Assembly (NCBI GenBank): GCA_900543305.1
Contig: UQQZ01000008.1
Location: 1-51,231 of the forward strand
DNA from: an uncultured Oscillospiraceae bacterium
GTDB taxonomy: Bacteria > Bacillota > Clostridia > Oscillospirales > Acutalibacteraceae
Direction of reading: 5' to 3'
Length of the DNA stretch: 51,231 nucleotides
Under the pieces are notes generated by a model. It saw only the letters and a program-made list of their open reading frames with translations. It was not told the origin of the DNA and did not search any database. Positions within the stretch are counted from its first letter, which is position 1; each line of letters starts with the position of its first letter. Of the stretch, positions 8,485 through 18,210 are shown piece after piece. Position numbers and translations under genes: made by a program.

Positions 8485-10119
8485 ATGTTGCGTAAAATAA
8501 GCGCTCTCGTATTGGCATTGACCATACTGCTCACCACATTTGGCTGCTCAACGAAAACCACGGAAACCGACAACAGCTCCAAGGCCGACGTTTCCACCAC
8601 AAGTTCCGATGTCAGTTCCGACACGGGCACCACTTCCACGGAAGACACCTCCACAGAGGATACCGCTCAGGGCGGCGTGCTCCGGATCGTCACCGCAGGC
8701 AAGGGCTCCGGCATCGGATTCCCCGCAGGCTACACGGGCTACTACGAGAGAATCTACTCCGATCCCGCTCTGGAGTCGCTGGCCCGGATTGCCGAAGACA
8801 AAACCAGCGTGGAACCCTGGCTGGCAGAGGACATCTCCATTGACGCCGACGCTCTGACCATGGTGGTCACCCTGCGGGAAGGCATCAGCTTCAGCGATGG
8901 AACGCCCTTCAACGCTGAAGCGGTGATCAAAAACTGGAACTACTACATTGAAAACGGTTCCAACCGGTTCAACAACGTGGAGAGTTTTGAAGCTACCGGC
9001 GAATATGAAGTGACCGCCAAGCTCACCGAGTACGACAACAGCACCATTTTGAACACCTGTGTGGAAGGCGGCTGGATGATCTCCCCCACCTTCTTTGAAG
9101 AAAACGGGGAAGACGTGGTTTACACCACTCCCGTGGGCACTGGCCCCTTCGTGTGCGTCAGCAGCAATCTGGACAGCGAAATTGTCTATGAGAAAAACGA
9201 AAACTACTGGCAGGAAGGCAAGCCCTATCTGGACGGCATCACCATTACCCTGTGCTCCGATTCTACCACTGCCATGACCATCTTTAAGAGCGGTGACGCG
9301 GATATCATTCTGTTCCCCAGCACCACTCAGGCCCAGGAACTGGAAGAGTTGGGCTATCAGCAGCTGGGCAGTGCGGACGCCTACTTCCCCTCCACCGCCG
9401 GCTTTACCTTCTCCAGCAATGTAGAAGGCAGCCCCGTCAGCGACGTGAATGTGCGGAAAGCCATCTGCTATGCCATCGACTCCGAGGCCATCACCAAAGC
9501 TCTGGGCGGCGACCTGTATGAATTCACCAACCAGCTGGCAGTGCCCGGCTCCGAAAGCTATAACGACCAGGTGGCAGGCTATCCCTATGATCCTGAAAAG
9601 GCCAAGGAGCTTCTGGCCGAGGCAGGTTACGCTGATGGCTTTACCCTGACCGCTACCGGTTCCGGCGCAGAGCAGGAAGCCTTCTACACTTTGATTCAGG
9701 CCTATCTCCAGGAAGTGGGCATCACTCTGGAAATTGAACTGGTGGACTCCGCCGTGTACAACGCCAAGCGGATGGTGGCCGGCGACGACAACTATGAAGG
9801 GTTGATCTTCCTCCAGGGCGCAGCGGTGAAGGAACGGTATTTCGACGTGTTCGGCGACAATCCCACCCACTATGCCCGGAGCATGGCTCAGTATGACGAT
9901 GTGAACAGCTTGATGGACATCATCAAGTACTCCACCGATGACGACGAAGTGAACCAGGCTCTCATGGATTTCCAGACCAAGATCATCGACGACTATTGCC
10001 TGATCCATCCCATGTACATTTCCGGCTATCTGATGTATGCCACCGACAGCGTAGTGGACAGCGGCCTGATGGAAACCCACAAGGGTTGGTGGACTCCTGC
10101 TGACTGCAAGCTGCAATAA
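8485..10119 (+). CDS. ABC importer substrate-binding lipoprotein, family 5 (oligopeptide type)
   Basis: An extracellular lipid-anchored binding protein of 544 residues for a peptide-type ABC importer. It has an N-terminal signal with lipobox TTFGC (Cys about 22), a Ser/Thr-rich spacer (about 25-65), then the SBP_bac_5 domain (for example EPWLAEDISI, FSDGTPFNAEAV, PVGTGPF and DVNVRKAICYAID). The start is the ATG at 8485, since GGGAGGAAC lies just upstream; an in-frame ATG at 8452 precedes that site. The permease gene follows after 60 nt. The solute cannot be predicted: family members bind di- and oligopeptides, glutathione, nickel or sugars. Confidence 0.92.
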   Translation: MLRKISALVLALTILLTTFGCSTKTTETDNSSKADVSTTSSDVSSDTGTTSTEDTSTEDTAQGGVLRIVTAGKGSGIGFPAGYTGYYERIYSDPALESLARIAEDKTSVEPWLAEDISIDADALTMVVTLREGISFSDGTPFNAEAVIKNWNYYIENGSNRFNNVESFEATGEYEVTAKLTEYDNSTILNTCVEGGWMISPTFFEENGEDVVYTTPVGTGPFVCVSSNLDSEIVYEKNENYWQEGKPYLDGITITLCSDSTTAMTIFKSGDADIILFPSTTQAQELEELGYQQLGSADAYFPSTAGFTFSSNVEGSPVSDVNVRKAICYAIDSEAITKALGGDLYEFTNQLAVPGSESYNDQVAGYPYDPEKAKELLAEAGYADGFTLTATGSGAEQEAFYTLIQAYLQEVGITLEIELVDSAVYNAKRMVAGDDNYEGLIFLQGAAVKERYFDVFGDNPTHYARSMAQYDDVNSLMDIIKYSTDDDEVNQALMDFQTKIIDDYCLIHPMYISGYLMYATDSVVDSGLMETHKGWWTPADCKLQ

Positions 10120-10179
10120 GACACAAGCTGAAAACATACAATCGAGGAACGGTAAAACAGTACAAGAAAAGGTGGAGCC

Positions 10180-11124
10180 ATGTATAAATATATCGGAAAA
10201 CGCATTTTACAGATGTTCGTAGCGCTTTTCCTCATTTCCCTATTTGCCTTTGCCTTGCTGCACATGATCCCTGGCGACCCGGTTTACGCCATGCTGGGAG
10301 ATGAAATCTCCATCGAGCGGCACGACCAGGTTTACAGCGAAATGGGGCTGGACAAGCCCCTGGTGGAGCAATACGGGAACTGGATTGGAAACTTTGTGCG
10401 CGGCGACATGGGATATTCCTTTAGCTATCGCAAAGATGTGTCAGAGCTGGTGGCGGCGCGCCTGCCCACCACCATGTATCTGGGCATCATCTCCTCTATC
10501 GTCTCCGTTGTGATCGGGGTGCTTTTCGGCACCCTCACAGCGGTGAAGAGGGGCACTTGGGTTGACAACATCGTGACGGTTGTTTCCAACATCGGATTGG
10601 CAACTCCCGTCTTCTGGTTTGGTATCCTCCTAGTGTTTATCTTCTCTCTCACCCTGGACATTCTGCCCTCCAACGGTTTTACCTTCCCCTGGGAGGACTT
10701 CGGGATGAGCGTCAAACAGACGATCATGCCGGTGATCTGTATGTCCATTGGTGGTGTGGCCTCCTACACACGGCAGACCCGTTCCAGCATGCTGGAAGTG
10801 ATCCGTCAGGATTACATCCGCACCGCTCGGTCCAAGGGCCTGCCGGAGGGGAAGATCATCTGGAAACACGCGTTGAAAAACGCCCTGATCCCCATTTTAA
10901 CCCTGATTGCCGTCACCCTGCGAAACACCATTGCAGGCGCGGCCATTATTGAGAACGTGTTCAACATCAACGGCATGGGCAACTTGATGGTCCAGTGCAT
11001 TACCAAGCGGGATTTCCAATTGGTCCAGGCGTGCATTCTGCTTTTGTCCGCTGTGACCTGCGTGTGCAACCTGCTGATCGACATCGCCTACGCCTATGTG
11101 GATCCTCGGATCCGGCTGAAATAG
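10180..11124 (+). CDS. Peptide-type ABC importer permease, DppB family
   Basis: The first integral-membrane subunit, 314 residues. It has the DppB hallmark N terminus (MYKYIGKRILQMF, then MIPGDPV near 30), about six membrane helices and the cytoplasmic EAA-type loop around YIRTARSKGLPEGKI (about 208-222), which docks on the ATPase. AAGGTGGAG precedes the ATG. It ends 9 nt before the second permease gene. Confidence 0.93.
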   Translation: MYKYIGKRILQMFVALFLISLFAFALLHMIPGDPVYAMLGDEISIERHDQVYSEMGLDKPLVEQYGNWIGNFVRGDMGYSFSYRKDVSELVAARLPTTMYLGIISSIVSVVIGVLFGTLTAVKRGTWVDNIVTVVSNIGLATPVFWFGILLVFIFSLTLDILPSNGFTFPWEDFGMSVKQTIMPVICMSIGGVASYTRQTRSSMLEVIRQDYIRTARSKGLPEGKIIWKHALKNALIPILTLIAVTLRNTIAGAAIIENVFNINGMGNLMVQCITKRDFQLVQACILLLSAVTCVCNLLIDIAYAYVDPRIRLK

Positions 11125-11133
11125 GGGGGCTAT

Positions 11134-11979
11134 ATGGAAAAGACAAGGAAATTTATTGCAGTCCTGTTTGGACGGAAAATCGTATTGGTGGCCGCCCTGG
11201 TGGTCCTGTTCTTCTTGATTTGCGCGGTGGCGTCCCCGCTGATCGCGCCCTACGACCCCAACAAAATCGACTTGACCAGCATGTTGGAAGGTCCTTCGGC
11301 AGAGCATATTTTCGGCACGGACCAGCATGGCCGTGACCTGTTCAGCCGGATTGTATACGGTTCCCGCATGGCCTTTCTGGTAGGCGTGCTGGCGGTGCTG
11401 GTGGCAGCCGTGGTCGGGGTGTTCATCGGTCTGGTGGCCGGATATTTCGGCGGTGCCATCGACAGCGTGCTCATGCGGATTATCGAGGCGGAAATGTCCA
11501 TTCCAGGCATTATGCTGGCCTTGGCCCTGGTGGCCACCTTCGGCAACAGTACGGGAATGCTCATTTTCATTCTGGGATTCTCGGCCATCCCACCCTACGC
11601 CCGAATGATGCGGGCCCAGGTGCTCTCGGTACGGGAGCTGGATTATGTGGCCTCCAGCCGGATTATCGGCAACGGGGACTTCACCACCATGCTCCGTCAT
11701 GTATTCCCCAACTGCCTGTCGCCCATTATCGTGCTCATGTCTCAGAGCATCGGCGGCACCATCCTTTCGGAAGCCTCCCTGAGCTACTTGGGAGCGGGCA
11801 TTATGCCCCCTACGGCTTCCTGGGGCAAGATGGTCAGTGAAGGGTATCAGTACCTGACCACATCGCCTTTGTTCGCCCTTCTGCCCGGCGTAGCCGTCAT
11901 TCTGCTGGTGCTGTCCTTCAACATCCTGGGCGACGGTCTGCGAGACGCGTTGGATCCCCACATGCGGGGAAATCGATGA
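11134..11979 (+). CDS. Peptide-type ABC importer permease, DppC family
   Basis: The second membrane subunit, 281 residues, pairing with the DppB-like protein. A helix at 12-35 precedes IAPYDPNKIDL and the GTDQHGRDLFSR block typical of DppC; the EAA-type loop is near YVASSRIIGNGDF (about 170). The ribosome binding site is a run of G just before the ATG. Its stop lies beside the AGGAGG of the ATPase gene, which implies coupled translation. Confidence 0.93.
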   Translation: MEKTRKFIAVLFGRKIVLVAALVVLFFLICAVASPLIAPYDPNKIDLTSMLEGPSAEHIFGTDQHGRDLFSRIVYGSRMAFLVGVLAVLVAAVVGVFIGLVAGYFGGAIDSVLMRIIEAEMSIPGIMLALALVATFGNSTGMLIFILGFSAIPPYARMMRAQVLSVRELDYVASSRIIGNGDFTTMLRHVFPNCLSPIIVLMSQSIGGTILSEASLSYLGAGIMPPTASWGKMVSEGYQYLTTSPLFALLPGVAVILLVLSFNILGDGLRDALDPHMRGNR

Positions 11980-11990
11980 GGAGGTGCGAA

Positions 11991-14000
11991 ATGGCTGAAC
12001 ATTTATTGGAAGTGAAACACCTGCAAACGGTATTCCACATGCCGGATGCCCTGGTGAAAGCAGTGGACGACATGACCTTCACGTTGGATGAAGGGGAGAT
12101 CGTCAGCATTGTGGGGGAGTCTGGCAGCGGCAAATCTGTGTCCATGCTGAGCATCCTCCAGCTGATTCAGATGCCCCCGGGAGAAATCCTGGGAGGGGAA
12201 GCCTACTTTGAAGGCAAGGACCTGCTGAAAATGCCCCAAAACGGGGAGGAAATCCGCAAGGTCCGGGGCGGAAAGATCTCCATGATCTTCCAGGAACCCA
12301 TGACCTCCTTAAACCCGGTGCTCACGGTAGGGGACCAGATTATGGAATCCATCATGCTGCACCTGCACTATGACAAGAAAAAAGCCCGGGAACGGGCATT
12401 GGAGCTGCTGTCCATGGTGGGCATCCCCGACGGGGAGGACCGGCTGGGCTACTATCCGGTCCAGTTCAGCGGCGGCATGCGTCAGCGGATCATGATTGCC
12501 ATGGCCATGGCCAGCAATCCCAAGATCCTCATTGCCGACGAGGCCACCACCGCCTTGGACGTGACCACCCAGGAGCAGATTTTGGACCTGCTCCGGGACA
12601 TTGTTCGGAAGACCAACACAGCCCTGATCATCATCACCCACAACTTGAGCGTGGTGGCCCGCTATGCGGACCGGATCTATGTGATGTACGCCGGAAACGT
12701 GGTGGAACGGGGGACAACAGATGAGTTGTTTTCCAATCCGCGCCATCCCTACACCCAAGGGCTTTTAAACGCCATTCCCCGTTTGGATGGGGACAAGAGC
12801 GAGAAACTGGTGGCCATCGACGGCATGCCTCTGAATCCGGCCAAGAAAGACGGCCATTGTCCCTTCTGCGCCCGGTGCCACTATGCCCAGGACATCTGCC
12901 GCCAGCGGGAAATCCCTCCCATGCGGGAGTTGAGCCCCACCCACGGGACGGCCTGCTGGAGAGATGTGGCCTATCAGGGACGTCAAAAGGAGCAGGGGGA
13001 CAACGCCCTGCTGGAAAAGAAGCTGGGAGACGTGATTCTCTCGGTGGAGCACATCAAGAAGTTTTACCCGGTATACAAGGGGGTTCTGCGGAAAAAGGTG
13101 GCCGACGTAAAGGCCCTGGACGACGTGACCTTCTCCGTGCGGGCCGGGGAGACCGTGGGTCTGGTGGGAGAAAGCGGCTGCGGCAAAACTACCCTGGCTA
13201 AATCCATCCTTCGGCTCCACGATATCACTGAAGGCAAGATCACCTTCGACGGCAAGGACATCACTCATCTTCGCGAGCATGCCCTGCGGCCTCTGCGGCG
13301 GGATATTCAGTTCATTTTCCAGGACCCTTACGGATCCCTGGATCCCCGGCAGTCTGCGGGAAGCATTGTAGGCGAGGTGCTCAAATCCAACCATCTGGTA
13401 CACTCCAAAAAGGAGTACGAGGACAAGATCACCGAGCTCTTTGAGGCAGTAGGTGTGGACCCGGGCCTGCGGGACCGGATGCCCCACGAATTTTCCGGCG
13501 GCCAGCGCCAGCGCATCGGCATTGCCAGAGCTTTGGCCTCCAATCCCAAGCTGATCATCTGTGACGAACCCATTTCCGCTTTGGATGTGTCCATTCAGGC
13601 CCAGATCATCAATCTGTTGATCCAATTGCAGCAGAAATACGGTTTGACCTATCTGTTCATCGCCCATGACCTTTCTGTGGTCCGGCATATCAGTGACCGG
13701 ATTGTGGTCATGTACCTGGGCAAGGTGATGGAGGTTTCCTCTTGGCAGGAGCTGTACGAAAAGCCTCTCCATCCCTACACCCAAGCTCTCTTGTCCGCCA
13801 TTCCCATTCCGGATCCTGCGGTGGAGCGGGAAAGAGCTCACTCGGCCCTCCAGGGAGAAGTTCCCAGCCTTCTCAACCGGCCCAGTGGGTGCGTCTTCCA
13901 CAACCGCTGTCCCTTTAAGACCCAGCGGTGCGAACAGGAAGTTCCCCTCCTGCAAGACCGTGGTTCCGGTCATCTGGTAGCATGCTTTCACACCCAGTGA
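11991..14000 (+). CDS. Fused double ATPase of the peptide ABC importer (DppD-DppF fusion)
   Basis: One 669-residue protein carries both ATP-binding subunits, the arrangement known from glutathione importer GsiA. First half: Walker A GESGSGKS (42-49), signature FSGGMRQR, Walker B ILIADEATTALD, then the Cys-rich oligopeptide C-terminal motif (CPFCARCHYAQDIC). Second half: Walker A GESGCGKT (393-400), signature FSGGQRQR, Walker B IICDEPISALD and a second such motif (CVFHNRCPFKTQRC). The start is the ATG at 11991, with AGGAGGT 5 nt upstream; an in-frame ATG at 11976 lies before that site and overlaps the permease stop. Confidence 0.93.
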   Translation: MAEHLLEVKHLQTVFHMPDALVKAVDDMTFTLDEGEIVSIVGESGSGKSVSMLSILQLIQMPPGEILGGEAYFEGKDLLKMPQNGEEIRKVRGGKISMIFQEPMTSLNPVLTVGDQIMESIMLHLHYDKKKARERALELLSMVGIPDGEDRLGYYPVQFSGGMRQRIMIAMAMASNPKILIADEATTALDVTTQEQILDLLRDIVRKTNTALIIITHNLSVVARYADRIYVMYAGNVVERGTTDELFSNPRHPYTQGLLNAIPRLDGDKSEKLVAIDGMPLNPAKKDGHCPFCARCHYAQDICRQREIPPMRELSPTHGTACWRDVAYQGRQKEQGDNALLEKKLGDVILSVEHIKKFYPVYKGVLRKKVADVKALDDVTFSVRAGETVGLVGESGCGKTTLAKSILRLHDITEGKITFDGKDITHLREHALRPLRRDIQFIFQDPYGSLDPRQSAGSIVGEVLKSNHLVHSKKEYEDKITELFEAVGVDPGLRDRMPHEFSGGQRQRIGIARALASNPKLIICDEPISALDVSIQAQIINLLIQLQQKYGLTYLFIAHDLSVVRHISDRIVVMYLGKVMEVSSWQELYEKPLHPYTQALLSAIPIPDPAVERERAHSALQGEVPSLLNRPSGCVFHNRCPFKTQRCEQEVPLLQDRGSGHLVACFHTQ

Positions 14001-14059
14001 CCGTGCCGCCCGGAAGGGCAGGTACGGTGGGGGACAGGGCGCCTGTACCCCCAATTTTT
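14001..14059 (+). terminator. Tandem hairpins ending the ABC operon
   Basis: A first hairpin (CCGT-CC-GCCC with GGGC-GG-ACGG, 14001-14027) is followed by GGGGGACAG/CTGTACCCCC (14029-14052) and AATTTTT. The second looks like an intrinsic terminator with a short T-run. Confidence 0.5.
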
Positions 14060-14087
14060 AGAAACCAACTCGGGAGGAAAGCTGCCT

Positions 14088-15326
14088 ATGACTAGCAATA
14101 CAAATTCCAAGGGAGTCCCCAAGGAACCCTTGTGGACTCGTCCGTTTATCATTGTTTTGGCCATCAGTGTATTCACTTGCACTGCTTCCCAGATGGTCAC
14201 GCCCCTGATCTCCAAATTTGCCCTGAGCCTGGGCGCCCCTCTGACCCTGGCTTCCACCATTTCCAGTTTCATGTCTTTGGCGGCCCTGTTTTGCCGGCCC
14301 ATTTCCGGCATCCTTTCGGACCGATTAAACCGGAAACGGATCATGATTGTTTCCACTGCCATTGTCACGGTGAGCATGGCCTGCTATGCCTTTTCCACCA
14401 ATATCGCCATGCTTTTCGCAGCCCGGATCGTCCATGGAATCGCGTTCTCCTTCATGGGGGTTTCCAATATGGCTTTGGGCAGCGATTTTGTCCCCAGCTC
14501 CCGGATGGGAGAAGGACTGGGGTATCTGGGATTGGGCAACATTTTGGCCTACGCCATCGGTCCCAGCATGGGGTTGGAGATCAACCAGACCTATGGATTT
14601 CCGGCAGTCTTTGGCCTTGCGGCTACGCTGGCATTCATCAGTGTGGTGGCCATGTTTGCCATTCCCAACAAACCCACCAGCCCCCGGCTGAAGGTGGAGT
14701 TAGAACCTGCTCAGAAGCCTGAGGAAAAGAAGAAATTTGCCTTGGAGAACTTCTTTGCCAAGGACATCACCCTGTATGTGGTGATTTTGATCCTGTTTAC
14801 CAGCGGCAACGGCTTGATGAACACTTACCTGGCCATTATGGGCGATGAGCGGGGCATTCCCAATGTGGGGCTGTACTTTACCGCCTATTCTCTGGTGGTG
14901 CTGTTGGTGCGGCCTGTGGCGGGGAAGATCAATGACCGGTTTGGCCTTTCGGCCATTATGATTCCCTCCTTTTTCCTGGGAGCTACGGGCATGTTGTGTG
15001 TGGCAGGCGCGAAAAGTGTGGTGCCCATCATCATTGCCGGAGGTCTCAAGGCCCTGGGCCAGGGAGCGGCCCAGCCGGCCATCCAGGCCTACAGTATCAA
15101 GTATCTGGGAAAAGAGCGGGCTGGAGTGGCAACCAGCACCTGTTATATCGGCCAGGACCTGGGCAACTCCATCGCCCCCATTATGGGAAGCTTTGTGGTA
15201 TCGAATTTCAGTTACGGTACCATGTATGCAGGATACGCCGTCCTGTTGCTTGCAGGCGGACTGGGCTGCTATTTTCTGCAAAGGCACCTGGAAAAGAAAA
15301 AAGCTGGCGCTTTTTCTGGAAAATAA
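14088..15326 (+). CDS. Major facilitator superfamily transporter
   Basis: A 412-residue protein with about 12 membrane helices. The loop between helices 2 and 3 carries an MFS A-like motif (RPISGILSDRLNRKRI, about 68-83) and a repeat of it is in the second half (RPVAGKINDRFG). A central cytoplasmic loop (about 205-225, KVELEPAQKPEEKKK) is highly charged. Start at the ATG at 14088 with GGGAGGAAAG upstream. The cargo is unknown; drug efflux and metabolite uptake are both possible. The LacI-type regulator follows on the same strand after 70 nt with its own -10 element. Confidence 0.85.
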   Translation: MTSNTNSKGVPKEPLWTRPFIIVLAISVFTCTASQMVTPLISKFALSLGAPLTLASTISSFMSLAALFCRPISGILSDRLNRKRIMIVSTAIVTVSMACYAFSTNIAMLFAARIVHGIAFSFMGVSNMALGSDFVPSSRMGEGLGYLGLGNILAYAIGPSMGLEINQTYGFPAVFGLAATLAFISVVAMFAIPNKPTSPRLKVELEPAQKPEEKKKFALENFFAKDITLYVVILILFTSGNGLMNTYLAIMGDERGIPNVGLYFTAYSLVVLLVRPVAGKINDRFGLSAIMIPSFFLGATGMLCVAGAKSVVPIIIAGGLKALGQGAAQPAIQAYSIKYLGKERAGVATSTCYIGQDLGNSIAPIMGSFVVSNFSYGTMYAGYAVLLLAGGLGCYFLQRHLEKKKAGAFSGK

Positions 15327-15350
15327 TGGAAAACATTCCGCCTTTTAGAT

Positions 15351-15356
15351 TATAAT
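15351..15356 (+). promoter_or_regulatory. -10 element for the LacI-type regulator gene
   Basis: A perfect TATAAT, with only a weak -35 (around 15327-15333, TGGAAA). A small GGAA/TTCC inverted repeat overlaps the -35 area and might be an autoregulatory site. Confidence 0.45.
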
Positions 15357-15396
15357 TGTGTTATGAGAAAATATAAGCTGAAGGGCGTGAGGTTAA

Positions 15397-16422
15397 ATGG
15401 TGAAATTGACAGATATTGCTCAAAAGGCCCAAGTTTCTGTGGGGACCGTTTCCCATGTGCTGACGGGAAAAGGAGATCAGCGACGAATCTCCAAAGCCAC
15501 CCAGGAAAAAGTCCTGCGCATTGCCGCTGAACTGAATTATCAGCCCAATGTGTTTGCCAAACGCCTGAGGGACAGACACTCGGTTCCGGTGTTCATGCTC
15601 TTTTACAAACCGGGCCTTTCCAGTTCCTTCTTGGGGGAAATCATCCGTGGAGTGCAGAAAGTACAGATTGAAACCTCCCACAGCTTTGAGGTGATGGTAC
15701 AGCCCTATGTATCCGAGGAATTTGACTGGGCGAAAAACACCCTGAGCAGCACCAGCGTCAATGGGGTGATCATGTGCAATACCACCATCGAGGAATCCCA
15801 AATGTTGGAGGAGATGGATTTCCGGGTGCCCATTGTGTTTTTCAACCGGTATTCCTCCAAGTACAGCAGCGTATATTCGGATTTCTCCGCCATAGGCAGC
15901 AAGGTGGCCACTTTGTTCCATGAAAAGGGATATCACAAGGTGGCCCTGGTGGGCACAGGCCGAAAGATTGCCACCCATGTAAAGCGGGAGCAAGGGTTCC
16001 TGTCCACCTGCGAACGCCTGGGCATGGAGGCCCGGCTGTGGACCTGGGAGGTCAATCCCAATACGGCCCTGTACGGCTATGAGACCACCCAAAAAATTCT
16101 GGACTCCGGGGACCTTCCCGACGGCATTTTTTACAGTGCCGACGAATTTGCCTTTGGCGGGATTCGCGCTTGCCAGGACCGGGGAATCCCCCTTCCGGAG
16201 TCCATGGGCATGTTGGGATACGGTTCCTCTTACTTAAACGATTACACCACCCCATCTCTCAGTTCGGTGGGGTTTCCCGTAACAAAAATGATTCAGGATT
16301 GCGTGAACCTGCTGCTGGACAAGTATTACAACAGCAGCACGGAATGCAAATCCATCCGTTTTGAGGCCGACTTTTCCTTCAAGGAGAGTTTCCGGCCACC
16401 CGAAGTAAAAAAAGGAGAATGA
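15397..16422 (+). CDS. LacI-family transcriptional regulator
   Basis: A 341-residue repressor-type protein. The N-terminal helix-turn-helix (LTDIAQKAQVSVGTVSHVL, residues 3-21) is followed by the hinge helix region (NYQPNVFAKRL, about 48-58) and a periplasmic-binding-protein-like ligand domain. GTGAGG lies shortly before the ATG at 15397. The first esterase gene begins 1 nt after its stop with an AAAGGAG inside the regulator's end, so regulator and esterases are very likely co-transcribed, and the inducer may be a product or substrate of the esterases. Confidence 0.9.
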   Translation: MVKLTDIAQKAQVSVGTVSHVLTGKGDQRRISKATQEKVLRIAAELNYQPNVFAKRLRDRHSVPVFMLFYKPGLSSSFLGEIIRGVQKVQIETSHSFEVMVQPYVSEEFDWAKNTLSSTSVNGVIMCNTTIEESQMLEEMDFRVPIVFFNRYSSKYSSVYSDFSAIGSKVATLFHEKGYHKVALVGTGRKIATHVKREQGFLSTCERLGMEARLWTWEVNPNTALYGYETTQKILDSGDLPDGIFYSADEFAFGGIRACQDRGIPLPESMGMLGYGSSYLNDYTTPSLSSVGFPVTKMIQDCVNLLLDKYYNSSTECKSIRFEADFSFKESFRPPEVKKGE

Positions 16423-16423
16423 C

Positions 16424-17251
16424 ATGGCATATTTAAAATTGAATATTTTTTCCAACGTTTTGGAAATGGCCACCCAGGTGGACGTAATCTTGCCTGAAAA
16501 ATACCTGTACGGAGGGCTCCAGGCTCCCGTGCGCAAAGACGGCAAGCATCCGGTTCTGTACCTGCTTCACGGAGGCGGGGACGACCATTCCCGTTGGGTC
16601 AGGTTTACCTCCCTGGAGCGGTATGTGACGGAATACGGCCTGGCGGTGGTCATGCCCAACGCCCTGGTCAGCCGCTACACCAACATGGCTTACGGTTGGC
16701 GGTTCCGTGACTATATTGCCGAGGAGCTGCCCCAGATCATGGCCTCCATGTTCTATCTGTCGGACAAGCAGGAGGATACCTATATTGCAGGCCTGTCTAT
16801 GGGCGGCACCGGTGCCCTGACCATCGGCCTGTCCCAGCCGGAGAAATACGCGGCCATCGGGGTGCTTTCCGCAGGCAACTGGGTGGCGGAGAAGATGTAT
16901 ACCCCGGACCAGATGCCCCCGGAGATCATCAAGAAGCGGATCCGCACCAACTACATCTGCTACGGGGTGGAGGACACCTCCGTTCTGCTGGGAAATCCCG
17001 AATACGATGCCTTTGAGATGGCCCGGCGGGCTGTAGAAAAGGGCGGCACCTTGCCCCGAATTTTCCACGCCATCGGCACCGAGGATCACAAGTACGAGAA
17101 CGCCCAGATCACCCGCCGCTTCTTCCAGGAGCTGCCGGGCAATCCCTTCGGCTATTCCTATTTTGAGGGACCTGGCAAGCACGAATGGAGCTTCTGGGAT
17201 CACTGGATCCGGGAATTTTTGAAGTGGGCAGACATCCGAGTGGATCGATAA
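16424..17251 (+). CDS. Esterase of the esterase-D / tributyrin-esterase family (paralogue 1)
   Basis: A 275-residue alpha/beta hydrolase without signal peptide. It has the oxyanion block LYLLHGGGDDHSRW (45-58), the nucleophile elbow GLSMGG (Ser125) and a C-terminal catalytic histidine probably in GKHEWSFWD (about 257). Relatives deacylate short-chain or sugar esters, and some hydrolyse S-formylglutathione. About half its residues appear shared with the next gene, so the pair looks like a tandem duplication. AAAGGAG lies 7 nt before the ATG. Confidence 0.88.
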   Translation: MAYLKLNIFSNVLEMATQVDVILPEKYLYGGLQAPVRKDGKHPVLYLLHGGGDDHSRWVRFTSLERYVTEYGLAVVMPNALVSRYTNMAYGWRFRDYIAEELPQIMASMFYLSDKQEDTYIAGLSMGGTGALTIGLSQPEKYAAIGVLSAGNWVAEKMYTPDQMPPEIIKKRIRTNYICYGVEDTSVLLGNPEYDAFEMARRAVEKGGTLPRIFHAIGTEDHKYENAQITRRFFQELPGNPFGYSYFEGPGKHEWSFWDHWIREFLKWADIRVDR

Positions 17252-17264
17252 GGGGGAAAAGCAA

Positions 17265-18107
17265 GTGGCGTTAATCGAAGTCAATTTTTGTTCCAGCACA
17301 TTGAATATGAACACCCAGCTCACCGTGGTGATGCCGGAAAAGATGAACGGTGTGGGAGTTCGCACAGGTTTTTACCGGGAAGACCATCTGTTCCCCGTGA
17401 TCTATCTGCTTCACGGAGGCGGTGGAGATCACACGGACTGGATCCGGTACTCCTCCGTGGAGCGGTACGCCTCGGAGCTGGGCCTGGCGGTGGTGTGTCC
17501 CAGTGTGGCCCACAGTGCCTACTGCAACATGGCCCATGGCCCCCGGTACGCGGATTTCCTGCACAAGGAGATCTGGGAGTTTACCCATGAGATGTTCCGG
17601 CTTTCCACCAAACGGGAGGACAACTTTGTGGCAGGCCTGTCCATGGGCGGCCATGGAGCTTTTAAGTGGGGGTTGTCGGAGCCGGAAAAATTTGCGGCCA
17701 TCGGGGCCCTTTCCGCGGGCAACAAGATCGCGGAGCCTCCTCTGACCACCGAACAGGTTTCCCAGTTTGGGGTGGATTTCCGTGCAAAGCGCAGGGAACT
17801 GGTGTACGGCAAGCAGGACCTGTCGGATCTCATCGGCAATCCCGAGCACGACTTTTTTGAAATGGCCCGCCGGATTTTGGAGGAGGGCAAACCCAGGCCC
17901 CGAATCTACCATGCTCTGGGCCGTCAGGACCACAACTATCAGGGGGTTCAGTTGACCCGGAAATTCTTCGAAGAGATGGAAGGGAACCCCTTCGGGTACG
18001 AGTACCACGAGGGAGAAGGAACCCACAGCTGGGAATTCTGGGACGAATGGATCCAGAAATTCCTCCAGTGGTTGGTGGACGAAAATCTGTTGAAAGCTAC
18101 CCAGTAA
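17265..18107 (+). CDS. Esterase of the same family (paralogue 2)
   Basis: A 280-residue partner of the preceding gene: IYLLHGGGGDHTDW (46-59), the elbow GLSMGG (Ser126) and a C-terminal THSWEFWDEW histidine block. The start is a GTG at 17265 with AAGGGGG upstream; no ATG fits the aligned N terminus. It lies 13 nt after paralogue 1. The sequence between elbow and histidine differs most, so the two may accept different acyl or sugar groups under one LacI-type regulator. Confidence 0.87.
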   Translation: MALIEVNFCSSTLNMNTQLTVVMPEKMNGVGVRTGFYREDHLFPVIYLLHGGGGDHTDWIRYSSVERYASELGLAVVCPSVAHSAYCNMAHGPRYADFLHKEIWEFTHEMFRLSTKREDNFVAGLSMGGHGAFKWGLSEPEKFAAIGALSAGNKIAEPPLTTEQVSQFGVDFRAKRRELVYGKQDLSDLIGNPEHDFFEMARRILEEGKPRPRIYHALGRQDHNYQGVQLTRKFFEEMEGNPFGYEYHEGEGTHSWEFWDEWIQKFLQWLVDENLLKATQ

Positions 18108-18159
18108 CATTTTATTTCATAAAAGCATCCTTCCTGGTGGGATAGTCCCGCCGCCAAAA

Positions 18160-18208
18160 AGGAATCCTCCGTTTTCGGCCTGTCCGGAAACAGGGGATTT
18201 TCTTTTTC
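18160..18208 (+). terminator. Probable terminator of the LacI-esterase operon
   Basis: GGAATCC pairs with GGATTTTC around an inner CCTGT/ACAGG hairpin, followed by CTTTTT. Confidence 0.5.
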
Positions 18209-18210
18209 CC

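Noticed and set aside
8548..10137. Antisense frame opposite the substrate-binding lipoprotein
   Set aside because: No ribosome binding site; the plus-strand gene has signal peptide, lipobox and family blocks.
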